A stretch of DNA of 64,000 nt. It comes from Botrytis cinerea B05.10. Its lineage: Eukaryota; Ascomycota; Leotiomycetes; Helotiales; Sclerotiniaceae. Under the pieces are notes generated by a model that was not told where the DNA came from, ran no database searches, and saw only the letters and a list, made by a program, of their open reading frames with translations. Below are positions 22,238-32,403 of the stretch, in pieces. The stretch is taken from the NCBI RefSeq assembly GCF_000143535.2, contig NC_037317.1, positions 1,860,001 to 1,924,000 on the forward strand, in the 5' to 3' direction. The position numbers were made by a program, and so were the translations under genes. Each line of letters starts with the position of its first letter. The first letter of the stretch is position 1.

Positions 22238-24691
22238 ATGGATAGCCCAGAAACTCCGCCTAGATGGTCGTGCCAGTTCCAGGGTTGTACGAAATCGTTT
22301 CAGCGGAAGGAGCATTTGACTCGACATCAAAAATCACATTCTAATTCGTCTCCAGCACATATTTGTAGAATATGTCATAAAGAGTTTTCTCGTAGTGATG
22401 GACTGCAGAGACATCTTGGACGTCACGGGCAACAGTTCAAGAAACCTACCGGTCGAAGCAGGAGGGCATGCGCGACTTGTCATTCCAGTAAAATCAAATG
22501 CGATGGAAATGATCCATGTTCCAGATGCGAGAAGAAGAACATTTCCTGCAAGTATGGGTTGCGGCAAGAGTTGCCTGCTATAATCAGTAGGCAAGATGAA
22601 GCCCCCAATGATGATGTGAGCGATTGGGAAGGTTCGGAATCTTCAATGTCCGAAAATGTACGAGGGGATCAGATGTCCGTTGAAAGTCCACAGTCTAGTC
22701 AGGTACCTAATCCTGACGAGATATTTGTTACAAATCAAATATCTAATGAGGCTTACGCACTCAACTCCGGCCAGTATTCCCGTTCGAATCAAACGTTCAA
22801 CTCTATTCCAACACACAACCCTTCACAAGAGGCACATGATTCGTCAGTAAGCAGGAATGTGCTCAACAATTCGGTTACTTCTGGAAACTCGCCCTCACTA
22901 AATCTGGGACGCATGCCTCACGGGCTTGTCGATTGGTTAAATGTCAGGATTCAACAAGATGTTCCTCAAATCCGAGAGGCGCCCCGAAATACCTCTCTTC
23001 CCATATCTAAGCTCAATTACCTGTGTTCGCTTGCCGAAGAAACTGTTGAGAGATATCGTTCTCTGTACTTCGCCAATTTCCACGACCGTTGGCCCATAAT
23101 CCATTCCCCAACTTATGAAGAAGATGAAGAGGCACCTGAGCTTCTGCTCCCATCTATATTGATGATTGGAGGTTGGGTTGACGGAACTCCAAGCTCGAGA
23201 GATTGGGCTTTGAAAGTTCACCATAATTTGGTAGAATGTATTATCCCACGTTTATGCCAGCTGAAGGATATAGATACAATGACACAGAATCTGCCTATAG
23301 TTTTATATCAGTGCACATTGTTGAATATTATTTTGGCATCATACTGTGGGAAGCGTGAGGTTTTGAAAAAAGGTCTGATTTTACGCAGCCTCCTAGCTGC
23401 CTCTATATACGAAGGTGGAATCTTAACACCTGGGACTATCTATACCGACGATAAGCCCGGGTTTTTTCTGCCACTTTATTCGGTTAGACATCAACAAAGA
23501 AAGAGGATCGCAGTTGGTCTCTTCAAAATTGACACATATTTCAGTGCCATAACCCTACAGCTAGGATTACTCAAGCCAGAAGAGCTATACTTTAGTATTC
23601 CAGACACCATCGCGCTTTGGAACGCCGGAGGAATTCATCGTTGGGAGGCCCGTCAAATGAATGAGCCGAAATCTAGAAGCTATCGTTCAATCAATGTAAT
23701 GCTTGAAGGAATAGCTCTTGGAGGAATTGAATTTCCACAAAATGAGTCTATGTTAGAAGATATCCAGATTTGTCTTTGGGCTATGCAGTCAGAAATTTTG
23801 CAGCTTTTAAAGCAAGGTCAGCCTGGGATGCGGAATGAAATAAGTCTAAGCATTCAAAGACAATCACTTAAACGCCAAATGGAAGCTCTAAAACGTGGGT
23901 TCTCAAATCTTTCTGCGAAACTATCGTGCCCCAATGTATTTGACCAAGCAGATCAGTCTCCAGTATGTTACTACTATGGACTTGAAGACCATGATAAGCC
24001 CGGATGGCAAGACATAGTTTCCCGACGTATCAATTGCTTTATATTCGACACGTCTATCCTTCATAATCTGATGAATCTACAAGTATTCACCGAGACTCAG
24101 ACTATTAGGATGCTCGCCAAAGATCTAGCACTGTCTGATGAAGTTCGAGGAGTCTTTGGAAAGATATATTCTGAACCCCATACTAGACGTGTTGCGGCAG
24201 CACGCGCATGGACACAAGAGCCTAGCTCTCGGCGAGCGTTGTGGCACGCAACTGAAATTCTCCTGAGCCACAATGCACTCAACCAAACACCGTCTCTCGC
24301 CAACTTCATCCCCGAACCAATTTCATACATAGCTTTAGCATCTGCAGCATTAGTTATTTGGACCCATTGCATGTACGGACAAGAAGCATGCAACGATTTA
24401 TTACCTGCATCAATGCTCCCTCACGAAGTGAGTATGTCTATCGAGTTGACAAAGCTAAGCGAAGTGATGAACGGCTCCTTGTATGATGAAAAAGGAAAGG
24501 AGGTTTGGATTGAAGGGGGTGCTTATTTTAGAGCTTCGATTGAGAATGTTCAATTGTGTAGTTGCAATGTTGGGATTTTGATAGATAAGCTTAGGGCTCA
24601 TATACCGCGTGGTTGGGAGATTATGGATGAGATTGCACCAAACATCTTCGGGAAGCTCGATGGTCAAGAAGCTGCTCAAATGGCTTCATAA
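22238..24691 (+). CDS. hybrid transcription factor: two C2H2 fingers plus Zn2Cys6 cluster
   Basis: A single-exon, 817-residue nuclear regulator. Two tandem C2H2 fingers lie at the very N-terminus: C12, C17, H30, H34, and C43, C46, H59, H63. A canonical Zn2Cys6 binuclear cluster follows after 14 residues: C78-x2-C81-x6-C88-x5-C94-x2-C97-x6-C104. A Ser/Asn-rich linker leads to a fungal-specific transcription-factor domain. This domain starts near residue 265 (YFANFHDRWPIIHSPTY) and contains the helical IGGW..WALKVHHNLVECIIPRL segment. Fungal proteins combining C2H2 and C6 zinc domains are known, so the architecture is established although uncommon. The neighbours are three oxidoreductases, suggesting a pathway-specific role. 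That is an inference. Confidence 0.93.
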   Translation: MDSPETPPRWSCQFQGCTKSFQRKEHLTRHQKSHSNSSPAHICRICHKEFSRSDGLQRHLGRHGQQFKKPTGRSRRACATCHSSKIKCDGNDPCSRCEKKNISCKYGLRQELPAIISRQDEAPNDDVSDWEGSESSMSENVRGDQMSVESPQSSQVPNPDEIFVTNQISNEAYALNSGQYSRSNQTFNSIPTHNPSQEAHDSSVSRNVLNNSVTSGNSPSLNLGRMPHGLVDWLNVRIQQDVPQIREAPRNTSLPISKLNYLCSLAEETVERYRSLYFANFHDRWPIIHSPTYEEDEEAPELLLPSILMIGGWVDGTPSSRDWALKVHHNLVECIIPRLCQLKDIDTMTQNLPIVLYQCTLLNIILASYCGKREVLKKGLILRSLLAASIYEGGILTPGTIYTDDKPGFFLPLYSVRHQQRKRIAVGLFKIDTYFSAITLQLGLLKPEELYFSIPDTIALWNAGGIHRWEARQMNEPKSRSYRSINVMLEGIALGGIEFPQNESMLEDIQICLWAMQSEILQLLKQGQPGMRNEISLSIQRQSLKRQMEALKRGFSNLSAKLSCPNVFDQADQSPVCYYYGLEDHDKPGWQDIVSRRINCFIFDTSILHNLMNLQVFTETQTIRMLAKDLALSDEVRGVFGKIYSEPHTRRVAAARAWTQEPSSRRALWHATEILLSHNALNQTPSLANFIPEPISYIALASAALVIWTHCMYGQEACNDLLPASMLPHEVSMSIELTKLSEVMNGSLYDEKGKEVWIEGGAYFRASIENVQLCSCNVGILIDKLRAHIPRGWEIMDEIAPNIFGKLDGQEAAQMAS

Positions 24692-25138
24692 AGCTTTAAG
24701 CATCCAGAATCTGAAGTCCGTCAATTCGATTCGTACAAGACACTTTCAATATATGATATCTCACCCACGGTCAGCGTGCCAAATAACCTGAAATTGCCAA
24801 TCAGGAGGGACTTTTGGTACCCCAAACAATTTCGATCTTTCAGATAGATTCAAATTGCCAATTGGATAATCAATGGATTAGGTTAGTCTCCGAATGTGAT
24901 CTTGATGTACAGCATTGTGTCACCAGATATTGTAGATATATTGTGATTCAGATTTTGTATCGCAACATGTATATTGCTGAGCTCGAGGAGTCATGGCATC
25001 CTGATATCTCGCAATGGTAGATATGTCTTGGATAGATTGGCAATTGAAGCAGATATTTACGACGAGAGAATATACCAAGTGAAACAATTTAACCTTAGAT
25101 CATGGCACCCTGAAACAGCCATCAGTGCGTTTTACGAT

Positions 25139-25176
<38 letters not shown>

Positions 25177-25602
25177 GCATGTATATATCCGAAAATGGCA
25201 GGTCGTGCAACGGACAGGGGGGCTTGTGCTTTTGTAACAAACGTTACACTTGCGACCCTGCGTATATATAAATTTCGACCCAAAATCTCACTCACCCACC
25301 TTTATATGTTCGAATACCCACAAATTCAGACTGCTATTCTGGTGCAATCCGGTTGGTTAGGCATCATTTTTTGTATGGATGAAAATTCTGGGGGAAAGAT
25401 TTGTACGTGAAAATGCTCTCCACTGTTAATTCGTTGGAGCCTTCGATTAACAGCAAATCAAAGGATCCTACAAACAGCCCCTGCGATAAGCTTGCAGCAC
25501 CGAAGCCAATCGAAAAAAGGGAAAATATATAGATATACGAAGGCCTTCCTCGCGACAATATTTTTTCTTCTTAACTATATCCGTCAGTCATAGGAGTTAA
25601 AG
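24692..25602. other. intergenic region with dinucleotide repeat
   Basis: Non-coding sequence between the regulator and the monooxygenase. It contains an (AC)n microsatellite followed by (AT)n at 25139-25176. No gene is seen. Confidence 0.55.
25139..25164. repeat. (AC)13 microsatellite
   Basis: Thirteen AC dinucleotides, followed directly by an AT tract to about 25176. Confidence 0.95.
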
Positions 25603-27389
25603 ATGTCACAAGACAGTAAAGTCGATCTTGTAGTAGTCGGAGCAGGTAACTGAAACTTCAAAAAGAGATGAGAGATGTCAATATGCTGACTTTCAATGTG
25701 ACAGGTTGGTTTGGTCTCGCCGGTGCAAAAACCTATCTCCAAGTCCATCCTAATGCAAATGTCGTTGTGTTGGCTGACAATGCAACGATTGGGGGTGTAT
25801 GGGCCAATGATAGATTGTATCCTGGGTTGAAAACGAACAATATGCTAGGAGCACTAGAGTATAGCGGGCTTCCTATAACCACAGAGAAATATGGCGTTAA
25901 ACCCGGAGAATATATTCCTGGGTCAGTAGTCCATCAATACCTCGAAGATTTTGCGAAAGAATACAACGTCTATGATAAGATTAGATTCGAGAGCAAAGCA
26001 ATCTCAGCTGAGCATCAAGATGAAAGTGGCTGGATTGTCACGGTTGGTTCAAGCAGTTTTCCGGCAACTTTCGAGGAATACAAAATATCCACATCGAAAC
26101 TTATCGTTGCGACAGGACTGACTTCAATGCCATTCGTTCCTCCACTTCCTGGGATTGAGAGCTTCACACCACCTGTATTTCATACGAAAGAATTTCCGAA
26201 TCACTTGGATACTTTGGAGACAGCGAAAAGCGTATGTGTTTTTGGAGGCGCAAAATCCGCTTTTGATATGGCCTATGCATATGCGTCGAAGGGAATCCAT
26301 GTAGACTGGATTATCAGAGAGTCAGGGCATGGTCCAGGATGGATGTCTGAGTCGTACGCCACGCCTCTCAAGATCTGGATCGAAAAGATGGTTAATACGA
26401 GAATTTTGAGTTGGTTTAGTCCTTGTATATATGGTGACTATGATGGATATGGAACGGTCCGTTCCTGGTTGCACGGTACAGTGGCTGGTCGCTGGTTTGT
26501 CGATAAGTATTGGGCAAATTCAGGAAACGAGATTAAAACGGTAAATGGGTACGATAAACACCCAGAGACTGCGAAGCTTAAACCTTGGACGGATTCTTTC
26601 TACGTTGGAGCGATGCTTTCGATTTTGAATCATAATACGGATATCTTCGAACTTGTCCGCAAAGGTGCAATCTCTGTGCATATTGGAGATATTGTAAACC
26701 TAAGTGCGAACACAGTGAGCCTTTCAAACGGCGAAAAGATACAAACTGATGCTTTCGTCTGCGCTACCGGATGGAAACATACACCGCCACTAGAATTTCT
26801 CCCTAGAGGAATAGATTTAGGACTTCCGCACACCCCAGGATCCGAGGAACCAACTGATTTGATAAAAAGAGCTGATGCGGAAATTCTCTCCAAATTTCCC
26901 AAATTGAAAGACGAGCCACTTGCGAGTAAGAAAGTAAAGCCAATGGAAGGAGCCCCTGAGGGAAAGCTCGAGCCTTATAGACTCTTTCGTTTCATGGTCC
27001 CTCCTAAATTCGTCGAGTCTAGGGACATCATTTTTATGGGCTGCATGACGTCGGTCTCTACAGCATTCATGGCTCAATTTCAAGCACTTTGGGCTACTGC
27101 GTTTTTCAACAACAAAGTCTCCATTCCTTCCGACGTGGAATATCAAACCGTTCTGCACAGTAGGTTTGGAAAGTGGAGATATCCTTCAGGCTATGGTGCT
27201 AGACATCCTGACTCTGTTTTTGATGGGTTGCCATACTATGATATGTTGCTCAAGGACATGGGATTGAGAAGTCATAGAAAGTCAAGCTGGTTTTGGGAAA
27301 TATTTGAACCGTATAGCGCGAAGGATTATGTTGGGGTGGTAGATGAATTGAAGCAGAAAATAATGGTTGAGAAAGTAAATAAACATTAG
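25603..27389 (+). CDS. flavin-containing monooxygenase-like protein
   Basis: Exons join(25603..25645, 25705..27389) give 575 residues. A 59-bp intron splits the FAD-binding loop, and splicing restores VVVGAGWFGLAGAKTYL (GxGxxG at residues 13-18). Further motifs fit class B flavoprotein monooxygenases. They are a GGVWANDRLYPGLKTNN active-site loop, an ATG-type motif (VATGLTSMPFVP), a second nucleotide-binding motif (VCVFGGAKSAFDMAY) for NADPH, and a late DAFVCATGWKHTPP motif. These enzymes insert one oxygen into N, S or carbonyl substrates; fungal members often decorate secondary metabolites. The substrate is unknown. It lies on the same strand, 0.9 kb downstream of the hybrid regulator, which may control it. 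Confidence 0.9.
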
Positions 27390-27697
27390 AGCTAGTCGAG
27401 AATCTACTAAACGAGCCTACCAATGAATGGGGGTTGGCTTACAAACGAAGCGGGGTATTGAGCCACAATAACATCAGGCTGCCATCTTCGTTAGACTCCC
27501 TCCAAACAGAAGCTGAAAATGCTTGCGTCAGCAAATCATATATCCATCAATTCAATCTCTCTTGTTTCTCAAGCTTAATCTTACATCATTCCATCTATAT
27601 CTATTCGCAAAGTCATATTTCTAACATCGACTTTCAATTCCACCACGTAGCACTCCTCACTTATCAAGAAACCACCTCAACACCCACCACAATCAGA
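27390..27697. other. short intergenic region
   Basis: Promoter and 5' leader of the following gene. An in-frame upstream extension back to 27434 has no conserved features and is not included in the CDS. Confidence 0.5.
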
Positions 27698-28628
27698 ATG
27701 GTTTTCATCCCTGGCGATAACAAAGTCCAAATCCCTGAATTAGCCGATACAGAGGGCCCGCCCGCCTACACCCCCTTCGATACCCCCCACGATACCCCCG
27801 CCCCATCCACAATTTCAGGCTCCAGCTACCCATCAGATTTCTCCTCCCTCCCTCCCACTCCCTCCTCCTCTACTCCCTCAGTATCTACACCTAGCATCCC
27901 CGTTTCCAACGCCGTATCCTCATCCCGCTCCGTATCCTTATCTGGCCCCCTTAAAATCCTCGAGTCAGTATCTGGTTCCTCATCCGTCACATTATATCAC
28001 CACGTGACGGTTTGCGGCCCCGTAAAAGCGAGCGCCAAGATTGTTCTCTACGATCATGTCACTGTATCTGACGATGTGAGATCGAGCTCGTCTATCTCGT
28101 TAGATGGAGGAGAAGGAAAAGGGGGAGTTGTGATCATGGGGATGGTGAAGAGTAGTTCAAGTATAGAGATGAGAGGAAATGTATATGTGCAGGGAGATGT
28201 GAAAAGTAGCGCCAAGGTGTTATTAGAGGGAAGAGGAGGATTGGTGAGGATTGGAGGAAAGGTGGATGCGAGTGGACAGGTCACTATCAGGGGAGCAGTA
28301 GAGGTGGGAAATGTGGAGAGTAGTGGCAAGATTATTGTTGAGTCGTTAGAGAAGCAGAGGATTGTGTTGGGAGATTTACAATCGAGAGGTGGGATGGAGA
28401 TTGAGGGGGATGTGGAAATTCGGTGAGCCATTTACCTGAGTATATCGTAACGTATAGACTGACTTTGATTCCAGCAACGAGCTGAAGGCTAGCGGTAATG
28501 TGAAGATCAACGGAAAGCTGCATGTTCATGGAAATTTTACGGTCCATGGTAATGTCAAAATTCAGGCTGGTTCGGAACTCATCGTAAATGGAAGGAGAAC
28601 TATACATGGGAGAATGGAAAATGCTTAG
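27698..28628 (+). CDS. bactofilin-like beta-solenoid protein
   Basis: Exons join(27698..28422, 28475..28628) give 292 residues. Residues 1-80 are disordered and Pro/Ser/Thr-rich, and include a PPAY (PPxY) motif at 21-24. From about residue 82 to the end the chain is a regular ~18-residue repeat. Each turn has the form G-x-V-x-S-S-x-x-I-x-L-x-G-x-V-x-V, for example QGDVKSSAKVLLEG and RNELKASGNVKINGKLHV. About ten or eleven turns can be counted. This matches the pattern of polymer-forming bactofilin domains, which fold as a right-handed three-faced beta-helix and polymerise without nucleotide. The second exon contributes the last two to three turns, which supports the splice. There is no signal peptide or membrane segment. 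The function in fungi is unknown to me. A different solenoid fold is the main alternative. Confidence 0.8.
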
Positions 28629-28972
28629 AGTCCGAGTACTTTTTCTCTGACCTAATGCCACGCTTTTGTCAGCACGTCTTTTGACTGCAAAGAAATGCAC
28701 CTCCTAAGTTTAGCTTCCAGTAATAGAAATGTATCCCTCTAGCTATTAGGACTAAAAAGAAACCTAAATCATTAATCAATCACTTTGCTAGTCTAGAAAT
28801 CAAACCATAGTCATAAAAACCATCATTTTCCCGAAAATTTATTGTACATTGAAAGTCTCAAATATGGTATCTAATTTAGGCGCCTTGTTAATTCCCAACC
28901 CATAGATTTCGTGTTTACTACCATAACTCCTAGCACATCGCTTATTAGCGAAAACAGCGGTAAATTCTATCC
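28629..28972. other. convergent intergenic region
   Basis: 3' UTRs of two convergent genes; nothing else is recognised. Confidence 0.5.
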
Positions 28973-31280
28973 CTAGGCCTGAGTCCCGTTGGTCCCATTC
29001 TTATGGGTTAAATCAGAAATCCAGCCTTTGAAGTCATCCAATTCTCCCTTGAACCATGCCCACCAATTCTTCTCATCCGTTTTACTACTCTCGTCTCCTA
29101 CTACTGGCCTATCCACATTTGGATCTTCCAAGTCTTCTGGTGTATCTACGCCCACCATTTGTGGAGGGACTATGTTGGGATCTGCTGCAGAGCTAGCTTC
29201 GATTGGTGATATGGATAGAGTTCCATTTGTTTGAGGGTCCAGCTTTGAAGGAGTTGGCTCAGGATCAGCAGGTTCGGGAGGAGACGTATCAGGCGAGTGA
29301 AGCCCAACAGGCTTGAGTGGAAGACGCAATGTGCCGTTATTAGGGTTAGGTGTAAGTCCCAGAGAGTCACAAATTATATTATACACTTCGATATTTTCTA
29401 GGTCATATTAGTTAAGCTTATCTGGGAAAGGCCGCTGTAAACTTACGAAAAGGCTCAACGCGGCTATTCGGCTCATGCGGGAAAGCAGGGCCTCTAGCGA
29501 TAAAAATAGCTCTCATGAGCGGATGTTCATGATCATAGCCATGCAGTCCTCGAGGGTGATACGCAATTCCTTTTGCTTTTCCTTCAACTACATCAAATTC
29601 GTCCTTCATGACAATCGCCCAACCAGTCTTTGGAACAATCCATAAAGGTGCAATTCGCTCATTTTTGGAGAAATGATAACGTTCAGGCATATTAACATCT
29701 CGTAGATAAACCTCAAAATTGGGATTGATAGCGGCTTCTGCGGCCAGAGTGTCGTAAAGACCTTGAAGGTGTGACAGATCTTTTGGCCGAAGTCCATATA
29801 AAGGCCAGCCATCAGTGTGTTCGATTAGACTGGTATCAATGATGTCTTCTAGTTGAATAAGACGATTTGTGTCTGTAGTAGCCATTCCATGATCTGAAAC
29901 AATGACAACGTTAACAATATTTGTTAAATTTCTTGCTTCAAGTCCATGAAACAATTGATCAAGCATAGTGTCAACCTCTGTTATAGTTACCCTAATTTCA
30001 GTACTATTTGGCCCGTAAAGATGACCATCTTGATCAACATTGGGCACGTATGCCGCAATTAGTTGAGGTCTCATATCAGCCAAAGCTGCTTGACTATCTT
30101 CTCGGCCAGGCTTGTCCAGAAGCTCAAGTACTCGGCTAACCTTGTTGGGAAGCAGTTCTTGTCCATTGTATTTATCCAAGTATGCAGGCTCCACATCCAT
30201 TATATGTGCTTCACTCCCTGGCCACATGTGAATGGCAGTTCTAATTCCTTGATTTTCAGCAGTGGCCCAAAGTGGTTCGCCGCCCCACCACTTCTTGTGC
30301 ATCGCTTCAGATTTGGTATAGTAGAACTCTTCTTTTAGTTTCTCGTCCCAAAAGGTATTTCCCACAACGCCATGTGATTCTGGGTAGAGACCAGTAACTA
30401 ATGTATAATGGTTTGGGAAGGTGACAGAAGGGAAACTAGGGTTCATATAGACAGGTGAAATGCCCTCTTCGACGAAAGTATTCAATCTAGGTGTGATGCC
30501 CCGTTTCAAGAAATCGGCTCGAAATCCGTCTAAGCTTATCAAAATCGTCGTTGGCGCGAATAAAGCTGTGCCATTGCTCAGGAAAATTTGATTTTCCTTC
30601 GTGAAACGTGCTTTCTTCGACAGTTTCCATGCCACTAACAATAGAGCCGTAAATCCCAATGCTATCAGAAGATATATAGCACACCAAGCCCACCTCGAGT
30701 TTTTTCGTTGCATCGCCTGATCTCGCGCATTTAACAAACCACGTCTGTCAGCATCGTCGCTCTCGTCAGTTTCGCTGCTTGACCCTGTCGCACTGCCTTC
30801 TTTCATGCGCCCCCCTTCCATCTCGAACATCAATTCTCCATCTTCGCCATGACTTGCATCTCCCATCAATTTCTCCCTCTTCTTCTGCCGCCTATTCCTC
30901 CTTTCGCGTCGTTTTTCTTCCACTTCGGTTCCATCGTCTTGCTTTGAGAAGCCTTCATTGACAGTTCCAGGTAACAGAACGTGGCTCTTACTCCATAGAC
31001 CTCTAAGTCCAGAGCTTATACCTTCCAATGCGCTTCCTCTTCTCCCGCGCTTCAAATTTCTTTCTAAAAGCTCGTCCCTTTCTTCTTCCTCTTCTAATAC
31101 ACCCCGATCGTATTTCCTAATATCTGCGGATGTACGCGCCCCCCGAAATATTTTATCATCATCACTGTCTTCGTCTTGATCGCTGTGCTCTGAATGTACA
31201 GACGGAGCATCCTCGTCGTAATTCGAAGGAGATAATAGGGAAGCGTTTCCAGCGGCAGACTTCCGAACGTTGGATGGCAT
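28973..31280 (-). CDS. type II membrane nucleotide pyrophosphatase/phosphodiesterase (ENPP/NPP family)
   Basis: Hydrolyses phosphodiester or pyrophosphate bonds of nucleotides at the cell surface or in the vacuole. Exons complement(join(28973..29397, 29447..31280)) give 752 residues. Residues 1-195 form a highly charged cytosolic tail. A single membrane span lies at about 197-219 (WAWCAIYLLIALGFTALLLV). The alkaline-phosphatase-fold domain follows: metal ligand D251 in ILISLDGFRADFL, nucleophile T287 in FPSVTFPNHYTLVTGLYPESHG, then NVDQDGHLYGP, VVIVSDHGMATT and HGYDHEHPLMRAIF. The 49-bp intron restores PFQNIEVYNIICDSLGL, typical of the family's C-terminal end. The extreme C-terminus is Pro/Asp-rich. 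The membrane-anchored topology matches yeast Npp1/Npp2. The physiological substrate is not determined. Confidence 0.93.
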
Positions 31281-32403
31281 CGTACTTAGAATTTGCTACT
31301 CATATAGGGTTATGATTGCATGTCTTTCATTTCATAATTCTTTGCGAACACACCGCAAAATGCTATAAAGGGCGAAGATGGTTCAATGGTTTTAGGGGTT
31401 TGAGAGCTTCGGATTGACAAGGAGAGCCTGGCGATAGCCATTGTTCAACTGGTGCCTGAGAGTTAAGGCATCTTGGTGACATTTTCTCTCACGGATTTCT
31501 GTCTTGCACTATCTTGAGTTATCTTGATTAATACATGAAAGCTTTCTTCTATCACAACCCACATGAGAATGAGTAATTGAGCTGATTCCAGTCAACGGTG
31601 GAGTGTGGGATGTGGGGGAGATTGTGTGAGTATCCTGGTGCTTGGAAACGATGAGGGAAGGGGCAGGTGGAAGAAGTAGTATATCCTCCAAGTCTGGTGG
31701 AACTGCAAAATGTCTATCATTGGAATCCTCAAATATTGAGATCTACAACATTTGCTCAAGTGGGGGGTTTTTGCACACAATATGTTCTGCTCAGGTTGCT
31801 CAACATTATCTTCATTCTCGTCGTTTCCTCTTCGTATTCCCATCCTTTTCATATTGTCCTATCATTCGTGAATTATTCCCATGTTTTTTCTAAAACCAAG
31901 TGGTAAAGTTTAAGCTCTCAGTTGACAAAAGCATGATGCCAAGTTGTGTCATTTCTGCGCGAATTCATGGACAAATTGAGGGGGTCTGTCATGATGAGGG
32001 ATTTTATATCCAATTTGCATAGCAAAAATCGCGCAATCTTTGCTCACAGATCGCCGCTGTAGGTGACTGCGATTTATTTCACAGTGAGAGAAGGAGAGTA
32101 TATCTTCCTTCTTAATCCATACTTTCCATCTGAATGCGCACATTGTTCAAATCTCCATCAGAAAGTTCTCCCTGGATAACAGTTTCCTACACTTTAAAAC
32201 TTCAAACCCAACCTACACAGAACAGCTGACATGGAGCCAGTCTCCTGTATGGTATTTGGAATTGGTGTCTACGTCACTATGATTGTTTTGCAACTAATGC
32301 AGGAGAAAAATAATTAATTATTGGTTAATATATCAATGTACATTCACCATTCCTGTTGTCTCGACAAATCTCAATGCTGATATGCTTGCAGACCCAGGAG
32401 CTT
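31281..32403. other. intergenic region
   Basis: Promoter side of the phosphodiesterase gene and 3' side of the permease gene. Small frames at 31592-31906 on both strands and at 31949-32143 have no recognisable features. No gene is called. Confidence 0.5.
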
